Shown: positions 41,814-51,673 of the stretch, one piece after another | Layout of the letters: each line of letters begins with the position of its first letter | Position numbering within the stretch: the stretch's first letter is position 1 | DNA from: Erythrobacter sp. | GTDB taxonomy: Bacteria; Pseudomonadota; Alphaproteobacteria; Sphingomonadales; Sphingomonadaceae | DNA length: 64,000 nt | Assembly: GCA_030148605.1 (NCBI GenBank) | Contig: JASBTD010000053.1 | Span: 62,001-126,000 of the forward strand | Direction of reading: 5' to 3' | Translations under genes and position numbers: made by a program | Notes under the pieces: model-generated | Seen by the model: only the letters and a program-made list of their open reading frames with translations | Told to the model about the DNA's origin: nothing | The model's database searches: none

Positions 41814-41941
41814 TCTTCGCGCTCCTCCCTGATTGATCTCAAAGAATCATTTGCCGATGAAAGCGTCAACCCCGTGACAAATCCTCTTTCCACAAGCATG
41901 ATTTGACGTAAGCGAGTGCCAAGGGGGATTTCGAGTCAAGC

Positions 41942-42772
41942 ATGGTTGTTACCAGATTCGCCCCAAGCCCCAATGGCCTGCTCCATCTGGGCCACGCCTT
42001 TTCCGCGATCATAGCACATGATCTGGCCAAGGAGCGGGGCGGGCGCTTCCTGCTGCGGATCGAAGATATTGACGGTGCGCGCAGCCGGCCCGAGCTGGCT
42101 GACAGCTTTCGCCGCGATCTGGAGTGGCTGGGGCTCGAATGGGAGGAGGTTCCCGCGCAATCAACCCGGCTGGAAAGCTATCACCGCGCCGCGGAGGACT
42201 TGCTCGAACGCGGATTGCTTTACCGATGCACGTGCACGCGCAAGGAAATCGCTGCGCTTGAACCCAATGTCGGGCCCGATGGGCTGGTCTATCCCGGCAC
42301 CTGCAAAGGCAAGGCCTTCGATCCGTCGCGCAAACCGGCGCTGCGGCTAGATGTCGACAAGGCGCTGCAGGAAGTTGGCGAGATCGTGTGGGAAGACGAG
42401 ATAGCGGGCGCGCTGGCCGCCGATCCGCGCCCGTTTGGCGATGTCGTGCTGGTGCGCAAGGATGAGCCCGCGAGCTATCATTTGGCAGCTACGCTTGATG
42501 ATGCGGCTGACGGGATCACGCTGGTCACCCGCGGGGCGGACCTGTTCGCAGCCAGCCATATCCACCGCGTGCTTCAGGCTTTGCTCGATCTGCCGGTGCC
42601 GACATGGCACCACCATCCGCTGCTGATTGATGAAAGCGGCGAGAAACTGGCCAAACGCAAGGATAGCCCGTCTTTGGCGGATCGCCGAGAGGCGGGCGAA
42701 GACGGTCTGTTGCTTGCCGAGCAACTGCGGTTGCACCGATTTCCGTCTGGTATCTCGCTCGCAAAGCCCTAG
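41942..42772 (+). CDS. gluQ: Glutamyl-Q tRNA(Asp) synthetase
   Basis: A 276-residue truncated glutamyl-tRNA synthetase lacking the anticodon-binding domain. It attaches glutamate to queuosine in tRNA-Asp. FAPSPNGLLHLGHA holds the HIGH motif, KLAKR is the KMSKS equivalent, and a zinc site is formed by YRCTCTR and GTCKG. The length fits GluQ-RS (~290) rather than GltX (~470). It ties in functionally with queC at 19616. Confidence 0.95.
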   Translation: MVVTRFAPSPNGLLHLGHAFSAIIAHDLAKERGGRFLLRIEDIDGARSRPELADSFRRDLEWLGLEWEEVPAQSTRLESYHRAAEDLLERGLLYRCTCTRKEIAALEPNVGPDGLVYPGTCKGKAFDPSRKPALRLDVDKALQEVGEIVWEDEIAGALAADPRPFGDVVLVRKDEPASYHLAATLDDAADGITLVTRGADLFAASHIHRVLQALLDLPVPTWHHHPLLIDESGEKLAKRKDSPSLADRREAGEDGLLLAEQLRLHRFPSGISLAKP

Positions 42773-42781
42773 ATAGATCGC

Positions 42782-43012
42782 ATGAACTATATTCTTATCC
42801 CCATACTGATCATCCTGATGGCGCTGGTGGTGTTTTCGCTGGTGCGCGGGGTCGTGGCCTTTCTCAAGACGACCAAGATCGATCTTGAATCGGGCGAAGG
42901 CGAAACCGTGACGGAGATGCAGCTGATGCAGAACAAGGCGATGTTCGCGCGCATCAAGTATCAGGCGCTGGCGGTGGTCGTGATCGTGATCATCCTCGCA
43001 GTCAGCCAGTAA
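42782..43012 (+). CDS. HIG1 domain twin-transmembrane protein
   Basis: A 76-residue protein with two helices (ILIPILIILMALVVFSLVRGVVAF and ALAVVVIVIILAVSQ) and the HIG1 segment EMQLMQNKAMFARIKYQ between them. Related mitochondrial proteins assist cytochrome oxidase and respiratory supercomplexes; a similar inner-membrane role is likely here. It starts 9 bases after gluQ and precedes a PduO gene. Confidence 0.9.
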   Translation: MNYILIPILIILMALVVFSLVRGVVAFLKTTKIDLESGEGETVTEMQLMQNKAMFARIKYQALAVVVIVIILAVSQ

Positions 43013-43032
43013 TCTGTTGATCGACTGTCCCT

Positions 43033-43608
43033 GTGGTCAAGCTCAACAAGATTTACACCCGTACGGGCGATGATGGCACAACCGGCCTGGTCGACGGTTC
43101 GCGCGTTGCCAAGGCATCCTTGCGGATCGAAGCGATCGGCAAGGTTGACGAAGCCAATAGCGCGATCGGTGTGGCCGCAGCGGCGGTTGCGGGCGGCGAT
43201 CTGGCGGCGGCGCTCTACCGTATCCAGAATGATCTGTTCGATCTGGGCGCAGATCTGGCCACACCCGCGCCCGATGGCGATTTCACGCCTTCGGAAATGG
43301 TGCTGCGCATTGTCGACAGCCAGGCCCAATGGCTGGAACAGGCCATCGATGCGTTCAACGAGCATCTGGAGCCGCTGACCAGCTTTGTGCTTCCGGGCGG
43401 CAGCGAAGCCGCAGCTCGTGCGCATGTGGCGCGGGCATCCGTGCGGGCAGCGGAACGCGCGGTTACAGCGCTCGCCGCGGCAGAGCCCGTCAATCCGGCA
43501 GCACTGGCCTATATCAATCGCCTGTCAGATTATCTCTTCGTGCTGGCGCGTGTGCTCAATGACAATGGCGCATCTGACGTCAAATGGGTGCCGGGCGCCA
43601 ACCGCTAG
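43033..43608 (+). CDS. Cob(I)alamin adenosyltransferase, PduO type
   Basis: A 191-residue enzyme that makes adenosylcobalamin from cob(I)alamin and ATP. The N-terminal ATP loop TRTGDDGTTGLVDGSRVAK and the RASVRAAER and LAYINRLSDYLFVLAR motifs define the PduO class. It starts at a GTG. It stands with HIG1 and 3-hydroxybutyryl-CoA dehydrogenase genes; no cobalamin biosynthesis operon or riboswitch is visible nearby. Confidence 0.93.
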   Translation: MVKLNKIYTRTGDDGTTGLVDGSRVAKASLRIEAIGKVDEANSAIGVAAAAVAGGDLAAALYRIQNDLFDLGADLATPAPDGDFTPSEMVLRIVDSQAQWLEQAIDAFNEHLEPLTSFVLPGGSEAAARAHVARASVRAAERAVTALAAAEPVNPAALAYINRLSDYLFVLARVLNDNGASDVKWVPGANR

Positions 43609-43693
43609 GCGCAAGCCGCTAGCCAAGCTGGCTTTCACTCGCTAACAGCCGCGCAAAAGGCAGCTATGCTGCAGTTGCGAAGGGATCGAAGAC

Positions 43694-44563
43694 ATGCGGA
43701 CAGTGGCGGTGATTGGTGCCGGTCAAATGGGAACGGGCATCGCGCAAACAGTGGCGCAAAACGGCATGCAGGTCCTGCTCGCCGATGTCGATCTTGAGCG
43801 TGCGGAAGCGGGCAAAGCCAATATCGACAAGGCGCTGGGCAAGCTGGTTGGCCGCGGCAAGTTGGAAATTGCCGATGCCGAGGCTTTGCTGGGGCGCATT
43901 ACCGCGGTTGCTGATTACCAGCCCATGGCCGATGCAGAGCTGATTATCGAAGCGGCGACTGAGCGTGAAGAGATCAAGCGGTCGATCTTCGACGCAGCAG
44001 GCAAAGTGCTGGGCAATGACGCGATCATGGCCTCCAACACCAGTTCGATCCCGATCACGCGCATGGCGAATTACTCGCCTGATCCCAAGCGCTTCATCGG
44101 CCTGCATTTCTTCAATCCGGTTCCGGTAATGGGGCTGATCGAAGTGATCCCGGGCCTTGCAACCGCGCAAGAGACGACTGACCGGATCACAGCTTTTGCT
44201 GAGGGGCTGGGCAAGCAAGTCGTGCTGAGCCAGGACGAGCCGGGCTTTGTCGTCAATCGCATTCTGCTGCCGATGATCAACGAAGCGATCTTTGTGCTGG
44301 GCCAATCAACCGCGAATATCGAAGATATCGACAAGGGTTGCCGCCTGGGCCTCAACCACCCGATGGGGCCGCTGGAGCTGGCTGACTTTGTTGGCTTGGA
44401 CACCTGCTTTGAAATCATCAAGGTGCTCTATGACACCACCGGTGACAGCAAGTATCGCCCCGCGCCGCTGCTGGTAAAATATGTCGAAGCCGGCTGGCTC
44501 GGCCGCAAGACCGGCCGCGGTTTCTATGATTACAGCGGGGACGCGCCTGTTCCGACGCGCTAG
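43694..44563 (+). CDS. hbd: 3-Hydroxybutyryl-CoA dehydrogenase
   Basis: A 289-residue NAD(P)-dependent dehydrogenase acting on 3-hydroxyacyl-CoA. The Rossmann motif [13 protein letters not shown] is at residues ~6-18, the catalytic His-Glu dyad region is [17 protein letters not shown], and the C-terminal domain shows [15 protein letters not shown] and [11 protein letters not shown]. It probably works in butyrate/PHB or fatty acid metabolism. Confidence 0.94.
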   Translation: MRTVAVIGAGQMGTGIAQTVAQNGMQVLLADVDLERAEAGKANIDKALGKLVGRGKLEIADAEALLGRITAVADYQPMADAELIIEAATEREEIKRSIFDAAGKVLGNDAIMASNTSSIPITRMANYSPDPKRFIGLHFFNPVPVMGLIEVIPGLATAQETTDRITAFAEGLGKQVVLSQDEPGFVVNRILLPMINEAIFVLGQSTANIEDIDKGCRLGLNHPMGPLELADFVGLDTCFEIIKVLYDTTGDSKYRPAPLLVKYVEAGWLGRKTGRGFYDYSGDAPVPTR

Positions 44564-44577
44564 GTCGCGCGGCTTGT

Positions 44578-44970
44578 TCAGCCGTCGCGCAGGACCCATA
44601 GCGCAACTGACAGCAGCAATGCGCCCGCAGTCACACCCCATCCCATCCAGCTGAGGCTGGGGATCTCGGGGGGGTCCGCCTGGTGTGAGTTAAGCCGGCT
44701 CAGAGTCTTGCGCGCGCGCCGCTCGGCAGTGAATGCGACCACCGCGCCTAGCAGGATAAAGGCAGTTGCGATCGCGCGCGCGAGCCATGGCGGATCGAAT
44801 TCTCCAAATACCGCTCGGAAGGCCAGGCCGATACCGATTGCAGCAAATGCCGTCCGCATCCATCCTGCAAAGGTCCGCTCGGTCGCCATGACCGTGCGGT
44901 CTTCCGCCATGTCAGTGCGTTCTTCCGCTAGGTCGTTTGAATTCGCGTCTTCCGCGTTATCAGTAGTCAT
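44578..44970 (-). CDS. DUF202 (YidH-like) membrane protein
   Basis: Start at ATG 44970 gives 130 residues; the track start is inside the preceding gene. A polar N-terminus precedes the family motif ATERTFAGWMRTAFAAIGIGLAF and two further helices (IATAFILLGAVVAFTA, GVTAGALLLSVALWVL). DUF202 proteins are small inner-membrane proteins of unknown function. It overlaps the upstream hypothetical gene by 11 bases, implying coupling. Confidence 0.87.
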   Translation of the reverse strand: MTTDNAEDANSNDLAEERTDMAEDRTVMATERTFAGWMRTAFAAIGIGLAFRAVFGEFDPPWLARAIATAFILLGAVVAFTAERRARKTLSRLNSHQADPPEIPSLSWMGWGVTAGALLLSVALWVLRDG

Positions 44971-45298
44971 CCTCGAGCACGTACATGTCGCCGTCGGATG
45001 GATCAAATTCCTCAGGCGTCGGGTCAAAGCCGGACGTATCATCAATCAGTTCATCGTCGTCAGCCCAGGTGACAGGTTCGGATTCCTGGATCAGATTGCG
45101 GGACCGGGGCTCCGGAAGCGTGTCGGCCCGGAACTCGTCGCCGGGATAGCTCGGATTCGTGCTGCTCTCTACGCTGGCTGCTGCCTGCACCAATGCACCT
45201 TCTTCATCTTCAGTGCCCACCAGCATGGCAACGCTGAACAGCGTCATGCCAACGAAAAGCAGCGCCTTTTTCGGACTTTGGAACAGACCCTTCGACAT
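44960..45298 (-). CDS. Hypothetical membrane-anchored acidic protein
   Basis: A 112-residue protein with one N-terminal helix (KALLFVGMTLFSVAMLVG) and a very acidic, Pro-rich tail (DDELIDDTSGFDPTPEEFDPSDGD). It shows no known domain. It lies 26 bases after the mutS start region on the minus strand and overlaps the DUF202 gene, so it is probably co-transcribed with it. The tail is probably disordered. Confidence 0.65.
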   Translation of the reverse strand: MSKGLFQSPKKALLFVGMTLFSVAMLVGTEDEEGALVQAAASVESSTNPSYPGDEFRADTLPEPRSRNLIQESEPVTWADDDELIDDTSGFDPTPEEFDPSDGDMYVLEDDY

Positions 45299-45324
45299 AA
45301 GGTGAATCCTTAGCCCCGCGGCTG

Positions 45325-47970
45325 TTAACTTTTCGTTGCCTTGGCTTGCGCAGACAATTCATACAGCAAATCAAGCGCTTCTCGCGGTGTGAGCGCGTCT
45401 ACATCAATTTCGCACAAGCGATCTGCCAGCGTATCTTGCGAATCCGCTTCTTCGCTGGCGCTGGCCGCAAACAGCGGAAGATCGCCCAGACCGGCTGCCA
45501 ACCCGCCGGTTTCCGAGCGCGTCTTCTCAAGCTGGGCCAGCACCCGCTTTGCGCGCGCAACCACTTCATCCGGCACCCCCGCCAGGCGCGCGACTGCCAG
45601 ACCATAGCTTCTGTCTGCGGGGCCGGTCGCAAGTTCGTGCAGCAGCACTAGCTCGCCCTTGTATTCGCGCGCGCGCACATGATGCAGCGACAATGCTTCG
45701 CAGCTTTCTGCCAGCCGCGCTAGCTCGTGATAATGGGTCGCGAACAGGCACCGGCACGCGATGCTTGAATGCACCGCTTCCACCACGGCCCAGGCCAGCG
45801 CCATCCCGTCATAGGTTGACGTGCCGCGCCCAACTTCGTCCAGGATGACAAAGCTGCGCTCGCTCGCCTGGCTCAGGATGGCCGCGGTTTCGACCATCTC
45901 CACCATGAAGGTGGACCGCCCGCGGGCAAGATTGTCTGACGCGCCAACGCGGCTGAACAACCGGTCAACCAGGCCGATCCGCGCACTCTCTGCGGGCACA
46001 TAGGCGCCTGCCTGCGCAAGCAGTACGATCAAGGCGTTTTGCCGCAGGAAAGTCGATTTGCCGCCCATATTAGGCCCGCCGATCAGCCAAAGCCGATCAT
46101 TGCTGGCGAGCGAACAATCATTGGCGACGAAACGCTCGCCGGTCCTGGCCAATGCCGCTTCGACAACGGGATGCCGACCGCCGCGAATCTCCAGCACGCT
46201 GCCATCTTCGATCTCGGGCCTGCACCAATTGCCCTCTGCCGCGCGTTCGGCATGGCCCGCGCTGACATCGATCCGCGCCAGCGCGGCAGCGGTCGCGGCA
46301 ATCTTTTCGCGCGCGGAGATGACTTCGCTGACCAGTTCTTCGAAATGCGCCTCTTCTGCGGCCAGCGCCCGTCCGCCTGCCTCCGCGATCCGGTTCGCTT
46401 CCTCGTGCAGCGATACCGAATTGAAGCGCACGGCGCCCGCCATGGTCTGGCGATGAGTGAAGCCGCTGTCGGGTGCCATGAGCGCGTCGGCATGCTTGGC
46501 GGGGACTTCGATGAAATAGCCAAGCACGCCATTGTGCTTGATCTTGAGCGAGTTGATGCCGGTTTCACTGCGATAGCGCGCTTCCATCGCTGCAATGGCG
46601 CGGCGCGCATTGCCCGATATTGCCCGCAATTCGTCAAGCGCGGCGTCATAACCTTCGGCGATAAAGCCGCCATTGCTCCGTTCAGTCGGCGGCGATGCCA
46701 CCAGAGCGCGCGACAAAAGATCAGTCAGCGCGCCATGGCCGCTTAGCGAAGGCAGCAAATCTTCCAGCAGCTGCGGCCTGTCCGGCAACCTGCCAAGGAA
46801 CATCTGGATGCTTTGCGCATCGCTTAGCCCCGAACGAATCTGGCCCAGGTCTCGCGGCGTACCACGGCCAGCGACAATGCGGCCCAATGCCCGGCCCAAA
46901 TCAGGCACATTTCGCATCCGCTCGCGCAAGTCAGAGCGCGACAACGGGTCATTGTGCAACCATTGCACCAGCGACAGACGCTGTTCGATCCGCTTCTGAT
47001 CAAGCAGCGGAGCGCTTAGGTCTTCTGCCAGCAATCGCGCGCCAGCCCCCGTTACACAGCGGTCAATCACTGCGATCAGGCTGCCTTCGCGATGCCCGCT
47101 TTGCGTGCTCAGGATTTCAAGGCTGGATCGCGTGGCTTCATCCATCGCCATCGTGCTCTTCGCAGCATGAATGCGCGGTGGCAGCAGCAGCGGCAGCGTG
47201 CCACGACCGGTGTGCTCGAGATAGGAGACGAGCCCGTTTGCCGCGCTCAGCATCGCGCGCGAAAAGTCGCCGAATGCATCAAGCGTCGCGACGCCATGCA
47301 CGCGCTGAAGCGCCTTTGCACCAGCCTCGCTGGAAAATTCGGACTTGGCGCGTTCGACAATATCCTCCGGGCCCAATTCCCAGCCTTCAGGGACAATGCA
47401 TTCTTTCGCGCTGAGCCGCGCCAGCGCCGCGTCGAGGCCTGTGGGTTCGCATTCCTCCAGCACCATTTCGCCGGTTGAAATATCCACGCTGGCAATGCCG
47501 ATGGTCCCGCGCACTTCGGCCAGCGCAACCAGCAGATTGGCGCGCCGCGGTTCAAGCAGCGCCTCTTCGGTCAACGTGCCGGCTGTCACGAAGCGCACAA
47601 TGTCACGCTTTACCAATGCCTTGCTGACCGGGCGGCCTTCCTGCTTGGCGCGCGCCTTGGCTTCTTCAGGTGTTTCGACCTGTTCCGCGATTGCCACCCG
47701 GCAACCCGCCTTGATAAGGCGTGCGAGGTAGCCCTCCGCCGAGTGCACTGGCACGCCGCACATCGGCACAGGCTCACCACCATGTTCGCCGCGACTGGTT
47801 AGCGCGATGTCGAGAATGCCCGCAGCTTCGCGAGCATCATCGAAAAACAGCTCGAAGAAATCGCCCATACGATAGAACAGCAGCGACCCGCCGGACTCGC
47901 GCTTGAGCGCAAGATATTGCTCCATCATCGGAGTGGGTTTGCTGGCGGTTTGGGTTGCGGCCATAGCCAT
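45325..47970 (-). CDS. mutS: DNA mismatch repair protein MutS
   Basis: An 881-residue mismatch sensor, normal length for MutS. The N-terminal mismatch-binding motif LLFYRMGDFFELFFDDA includes the Phe-x-Glu wedge. The ATPase has Walker A GGPNMGGKSTFLRQ, the signature region DNLARGRSTFMVEM and Walker B VILDEVGRGTSTYDG. It acts with MutL, which is not in this window. The ATG at 47970 (MAMAATQTASKPTPMMEQYL) is followed two codons later by another, so the exact start is uncertain. Confidence 0.97.
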   Translation of the reverse strand: MAMAATQTASKPTPMMEQYLALKRESGGSLLFYRMGDFFELFFDDAREAAGILDIALTSRGEHGGEPVPMCGVPVHSAEGYLARLIKAGCRVAIAEQVETPEEAKARAKQEGRPVSKALVKRDIVRFVTAGTLTEEALLEPRRANLLVALAEVRGTIGIASVDISTGEMVLEECEPTGLDAALARLSAKECIVPEGWELGPEDIVERAKSEFSSEAGAKALQRVHGVATLDAFGDFSRAMLSAANGLVSYLEHTGRGTLPLLLPPRIHAAKSTMAMDEATRSSLEILSTQSGHREGSLIAVIDRCVTGAGARLLAEDLSAPLLDQKRIEQRLSLVQWLHNDPLSRSDLRERMRNVPDLGRALGRIVAGRGTPRDLGQIRSGLSDAQSIQMFLGRLPDRPQLLEDLLPSLSGHGALTDLLSRALVASPPTERSNGGFIAEGYDAALDELRAISGNARRAIAAMEARYRSETGINSLKIKHNGVLGYFIEVPAKHADALMAPDSGFTHRQTMAGAVRFNSVSLHEEANRIAEAGGRALAAEEAHFEELVSEVISAREKIAATAAALARIDVSAGHAERAAEGNWCRPEIEDGSVLEIRGGRHPVVEAALARTGERFVANDCSLASNDRLWLIGGPNMGGKSTFLRQNALIVLLAQAGAYVPAESARIGLVDRLFSRVGASDNLARGRSTFMVEMVETAAILSQASERSFVILDEVGRGTSTYDGMALAWAVVEAVHSSIACRCLFATHYHELARLAESCEALSLHHVRAREYKGELVLLHELATGPADRSYGLAVARLAGVPDEVVARAKRVLAQLEKTRSETGGLAAGLGDLPLFAASASEEADSQDTLADRLCEIDVDALTPREALDLLYELSAQAKATKS

Positions 47971-48075
47971 GGACTAACGCGCAAGCTTCCGATTCGATAC
48001 ATGCCATAGGCAGCTTTCCCCCTATCACTCGCGCGCGGGCTCGTTTAGAGGTCGCCTCAGATACGGAGGTTGGCT

Positions 48076-50337
48076 TTGGCCGATAAAGAAAAACGCAGTT
48101 TTACGACGCGCGAAGCGCTGTTCTACCACGAGACCATTCGCCCCGGTAAGATCGAGATCATCGCTTCGAAGCCGATGGCGACTCAGCGCGACTTGAGCCT
48201 GGCCTATTCACCCGGCGTTGCAGCGCCTGTGGAAGCGATTGCAGAAGATCCGCGGCTGGCGGCGAAATACACTGCGCGTTCCAACCTGGTGGCGGTGATT
48301 TCCAATGGCACGGCGATCCTTGGTCTGGGCAATCTGGGTGCGCTCGCTTCGAAGCCGGTGATGGAAGGCAAGGCGGTGCTGTTCAAGCGCTTTGCCGATG
48401 TCGACTCGATCGATATCGAGCTTGCCACGGAAGATCCGGAGAAGTTCATCGAAGCGGTCGCGCTGATGGAGCCAAGCTTTGGCGGCATCAATCTGGAAGA
48501 TATCGCGGCCCCTGAATGCTTCATCATCGAGCAGGCGCTGCGCGAACGGATGAACATTCCGATCATGCATGATGACCAGCACGGCACTGCGATCATTTCT
48601 GCGGCCGGGCTGATCAACGCCTGCCATCTGACCGGGCGCGATCTCAAAGATGTGAAGATGGTTGTGAACGGGGCCGGGGCGTCAGCGCTGGCCTGCACCT
48701 CGCTCGCCAAGTCGCTGGGCATCCGGCACGAAAATGTGATCGTGTGCGACCGGGCAGGGCCAATCTATCCGGGCCGCGACAATGTTGACCAATGGAAGAG
48801 CGCGCATGCGGTGGAAACCGAAGCGCGCAGCCTGGAAGAAGCGCTAAAAGGCGCGGATATTTTCCTCGGCCTCTCAGCCGCGGGAGCGCTCAAGCCTGAA
48901 TGGGTCGAGAAGATGGCGGACAGGCCGATCATCTTTGCCATGGCGAATCCCACGCCGGAGATCATGCCGGATGAGGCCAAGGCTGTGCGGCCCGATGCGA
49001 TTATCGCGACGGGGCGCTCTGACTTTCCCAATCAGGTCAACAATGTGCTCGGCTTTCCCTTCATTTTCCGCGGCGCGCTCGACGTGCAGGCGACCACAAT
49101 CAATGAAGAGATGAAGATTGCCGCGGCTCATGCGATTGCAGAGCTGGCGCGCGAGACAGTGCCTGAAGAAGTTGCTGCGGCCTATGGCGTGACGCACCAG
49201 TTCGGCGAAGATTACATCATCCCTGCACCTTTCGACCCGCGTTTGATGGAAGTCGTTTCATCGGCAGTGGCAAAGGCGGCAATGGATTCAGGCGTGGCCC
49301 TCGCGCCGATCGAGGATTTCGACGCTTACCGGCATTCGCTCAAGGCGCGCCTCAATCCCACAACTTCGGTGCTCACTCAGGTTTACGAGACCGCCAAGGC
49401 CAACCCCAAGCGGGTGGTGTTTGCAGAAGCAGAGGAAGACGTGGTGCTGCGGGCAGCGATCCAGTTCCGCGACTTTGGCTATGGCACGCCGGTGCTGGTT
49501 GGCCGGACGGAGAAAGTGCGCGAAAAGCTGGTCGAACTGGCGGTGGATGACCCGGACAGCTTTGAAATCCAGAACTCGAAAACGTCTGAATTCGTGCCGG
49601 CGATGAACGAGTATCTCTATGACCGGCTGAAGCGGCGCGGATATACCGAGCGCGATGTTGGCCGCATGGTCAATCAGGAACGCAATGTGTTTGCGGCGCT
49701 GCTGGTGGCGCTGGGCCACGGAGATGCCATGATCAGCGGCCTGACCCGGCCTTTTGCCCAGACCGCGCGCGAAGTGAATCTGGTGCTCGATCCCAAGCCG
49801 GGCGAGCTTCCTTTCGGCATCCATCTGATGATCGGCAAGAACTACACCGTGTTCCTGGCTGACACGACGATCAACGAGCGTCCGGATGCAGAAAGCCTTG
49901 CGCATATTGCCAAGGAGACGGCGGCGGTTGCCCGCCGGCTGGGGCATGAGCCGCGCGTCGCATTCCTGAGCTATTCGACCTTCGGCAACCCCTCGGGCAA
50001 ATGGCTGGACAGTATTCGCGGGGCGGTCTCGATCCTGGATGCCGATGATCCCGGCTTCGAATATGAAGGCGAGATGGCGCCCGATGCCGCGCTCAACCCC
50101 AAGGTGATGGAACTTTATCCGTTCAGCCGCTTGTCGGCACCGGCCAATGTGCTGATCATGCCGGGCCTGCAGTCGGCAAATCTCTCCGCCAAGCTGCTGC
50201 GCGAGCTGGCGGGTGCGTCCACCATCGGACCGATGCTGGTGGGGATGCAGAAGCCGGTGCAGATTGCGCCGATGACTGCGATCGCGCCCGATGTATTGAC
50301 GCTGGCAGTGCTCGCCGCTGCCGGGGTAGTGGACTGA
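48076..50337 (+). CDS. maeB: NADP-dependent malic enzyme (MaeB type)
   Basis: About 753 residues from TTG 48076, which has GGAGG 6 bases upstream; the track's TTG at 48070 is too close to that site. The N-terminal malic enzyme domain shows LAYSPGVAAPVEAI, DDQHGTAIISAAGL and the NAD(P) loop VVNGAGASALACTSLAKSLG. The C-terminal third is a phosphotransacetylase-like domain (FAEAEEDVVLRAAIQFRDFG, NLVLDPKPGELPFGIHL), usually regulatory by acetyl-CoA. It decarboxylates malate to pyruvate and NADPH in the cytoplasm. Confidence 0.95.
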   Translation: MADKEKRSFTTREALFYHETIRPGKIEIIASKPMATQRDLSLAYSPGVAAPVEAIAEDPRLAAKYTARSNLVAVISNGTAILGLGNLGALASKPVMEGKAVLFKRFADVDSIDIELATEDPEKFIEAVALMEPSFGGINLEDIAAPECFIIEQALRERMNIPIMHDDQHGTAIISAAGLINACHLTGRDLKDVKMVVNGAGASALACTSLAKSLGIRHENVIVCDRAGPIYPGRDNVDQWKSAHAVETEARSLEEALKGADIFLGLSAAGALKPEWVEKMADRPIIFAMANPTPEIMPDEAKAVRPDAIIATGRSDFPNQVNNVLGFPFIFRGALDVQATTINEEMKIAAAHAIAELARETVPEEVAAAYGVTHQFGEDYIIPAPFDPRLMEVVSSAVAKAAMDSGVALAPIEDFDAYRHSLKARLNPTTSVLTQVYETAKANPKRVVFAEAEEDVVLRAAIQFRDFGYGTPVLVGRTEKVREKLVELAVDDPDSFEIQNSKTSEFVPAMNEYLYDRLKRRGYTERDVGRMVNQERNVFAALLVALGHGDAMISGLTRPFAQTAREVNLVLDPKPGELPFGIHLMIGKNYTVFLADTTINERPDAESLAHIAKETAAVARRLGHEPRVAFLSYSTFGNPSGKWLDSIRGAVSILDADDPGFEYEGEMAPDAALNPKVMELYPFSRLSAPANVLIMPGLQSANLSAKLLRELAGASTIGPMLVGMQKPVQIAPMTAIAPDVLTLAVLAAAGVVD

Positions 50338-50341
50338 GCCG

Positions 50342-50869
50342 ATGAGCGACATCGAACGTGTGGTCCTATCCGTTACCGGCAGCGACCGCCCCGGCCTGAC
50401 CTCTGCGCTGTCAGAAGCCGTGCTGGCAGCTGGCGGAAACTGGAAGGAAGGTCATTTGAGCCGGTTGGGTGGGCTCTATGTCGGGTCTGTCCTCGTCGAG
50501 CTGGAGGCTGGAAACGTCGCCAAGCTGGTCAACCAGGTCCAGGCCATCGATGCGGCAGGATTGAATGTCGTGATCAATCCGGCGGGCAGTGCGCCTGAAG
50601 GCGAACGCCCGCACTTGCTGTTCGAGCTGATCGGGCAGGACCGGCCGGGCATCATCAGACAAGTCACGACCATCCTTGCTGACCTGGGTGCCAATATCGA
50701 ACGGCTTTCAAGCGGTGAAGAGACCGGAGCCTGGGGCGGGGAGCACCTGTTCCGCGCGCAGGTTCTCGTCACTCTGCCAGATTCAGTATCGCCAGAAGAT
50801 GCGCAGCAGGCGCTGGAAGAGATCTCCAGCGAAATCATGGTCGATTTTACGTTCGAAACGGGCAGCTAG
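50342..50869 (+). CDS. ACT domain protein (GcvR-like)
   Basis: A 175-residue protein with two ACT domains: VLSVTGSDRPGLTSALSEAV (~7-27) and LLFELIGQDRPGIIRQVTTILADLGANIERL (~92-122). This two-domain layout is that of GcvR-type glycine-system regulators, which bind amino acids. It begins 4 bases after maeB. It converges on trmB, and the stops overlap within CTAG. Confidence 0.9.
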   Translation: MSDIERVVLSVTGSDRPGLTSALSEAVLAAGGNWKEGHLSRLGGLYVGSVLVELEAGNVAKLVNQVQAIDAAGLNVVINPAGSAPEGERPHLLFELIGQDRPGIIRQVTTILADLGANIERLSSGEETGAWGGEHLFRAQVLVTLPDSVSPEDAQQALEEISSEIMVDFTFETGS

Positions 50870-51576
50870 CCTTTGCCCTTGCGGCGATATCGGAAATACC
50901 ACACCTCGTGGCCATATACGGTGCGGGCCTTGTGTTCGTAACGTGTTTCGCACCAGCCCGACGGGCGGTTTTCCCAGCTTTCGCGGCCATTGACTTGCCA
51001 TTCGAAACTGTCCGTGTGGCGCTGCATCACCATCAAAGCATGGCGTAGATAGACCGGGTGATCGGTGCCAAAACGGAATTCACCGCCGGGCTTCAGCTTG
51101 TCTGCGAACAGTTTCACCGGCCCGTCATTCATCATCCGCCGCTTGGCGTGCTTGTTCTTGGGCCACGGATCGGGATGCAGCAGATAGAGCATGGTCAGCG
51201 CGCCATCCGGTATGCGCTGGAGCACATCCAGCGCGTCGCCCAGATGCAACCGCACATTGGCAAGCTTTTGCTCTTGAACATGCGCCAGCGCCTGCGCCAC
51301 CCCGTTCACGAAAGGCTCTGCGCCGATAAAGCCGTGGTCGGGCAGCAAGTCTGCACGATAGGCGAGATGCTCGCCGCCGCCGAAACCGATCTCGAAATGC
51401 AGCGGGCGATCATGGCCGAACAATATCTCGCTCGTCACCGGCCCTTCGGCAGGCACAGCGATCTGCGGCAGCAAATTGTCGACCAGTGCTTGCTGGCGTG
51501 CACGCAAGGGCTTACCCTGGCTCCTGCCATAAAGCCGGTTGAGGGTAGTCGGATCGCCTTCCTTGAATGCTGACAT
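50866..51576 (-). CDS. trmB: tRNA (guanine-N7-)-methyltransferase
   Basis: Start at ATG 51576 (MSAFKEGDPTTLNRLYGR), 236 residues; the track ORF adds 23 unlikely residues. SAM-dependent enzyme making m7G46 in tRNA. The SAM-binding motif LHFEIGFGGGEHL, the active region LYLLHPDPWPKNKHAKRRMM and the GTDHPVYLRHAL substrate segment are intact. Its stop overlaps the ACT-domain gene stop (CTAG). Confidence 0.95.
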   Translation of the reverse strand: MSAFKEGDPTTLNRLYGRSQGKPLRARQQALVDNLLPQIAVPAEGPVTSEILFGHDRPLHFEIGFGGGEHLAYRADLLPDHGFIGAEPFVNGVAQALAHVQEQKLANVRLHLGDALDVLQRIPDGALTMLYLLHPDPWPKNKHAKRRMMNDGPVKLFADKLKPGGEFRFGTDHPVYLRHALMVMQRHTDSFEWQVNGRESWENRPSGWCETRYEHKARTVYGHEVWYFRYRRKGKG

Positions 51577-51673
51577 GGCGCAGCCGATTGGCGAAGCTTT
51601 CGCCAATTGTCCAGTCGTCACGCTCGGGCACAGGGGTTGAGGCACACAGGCAAGTGCCTATATCGCGCGCCAC

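Noticed and set aside
49288-50352. Long antisense ORF (354 aa) opposite maeB, and similar ones at 38062-39081, 60202-61179 and 1660-2319
   Set aside because: High GC leaves stop-poor antisense frames. The translations are rich in Arg, His and Gln, have no motifs, and lie entirely opposite well-identified genes.
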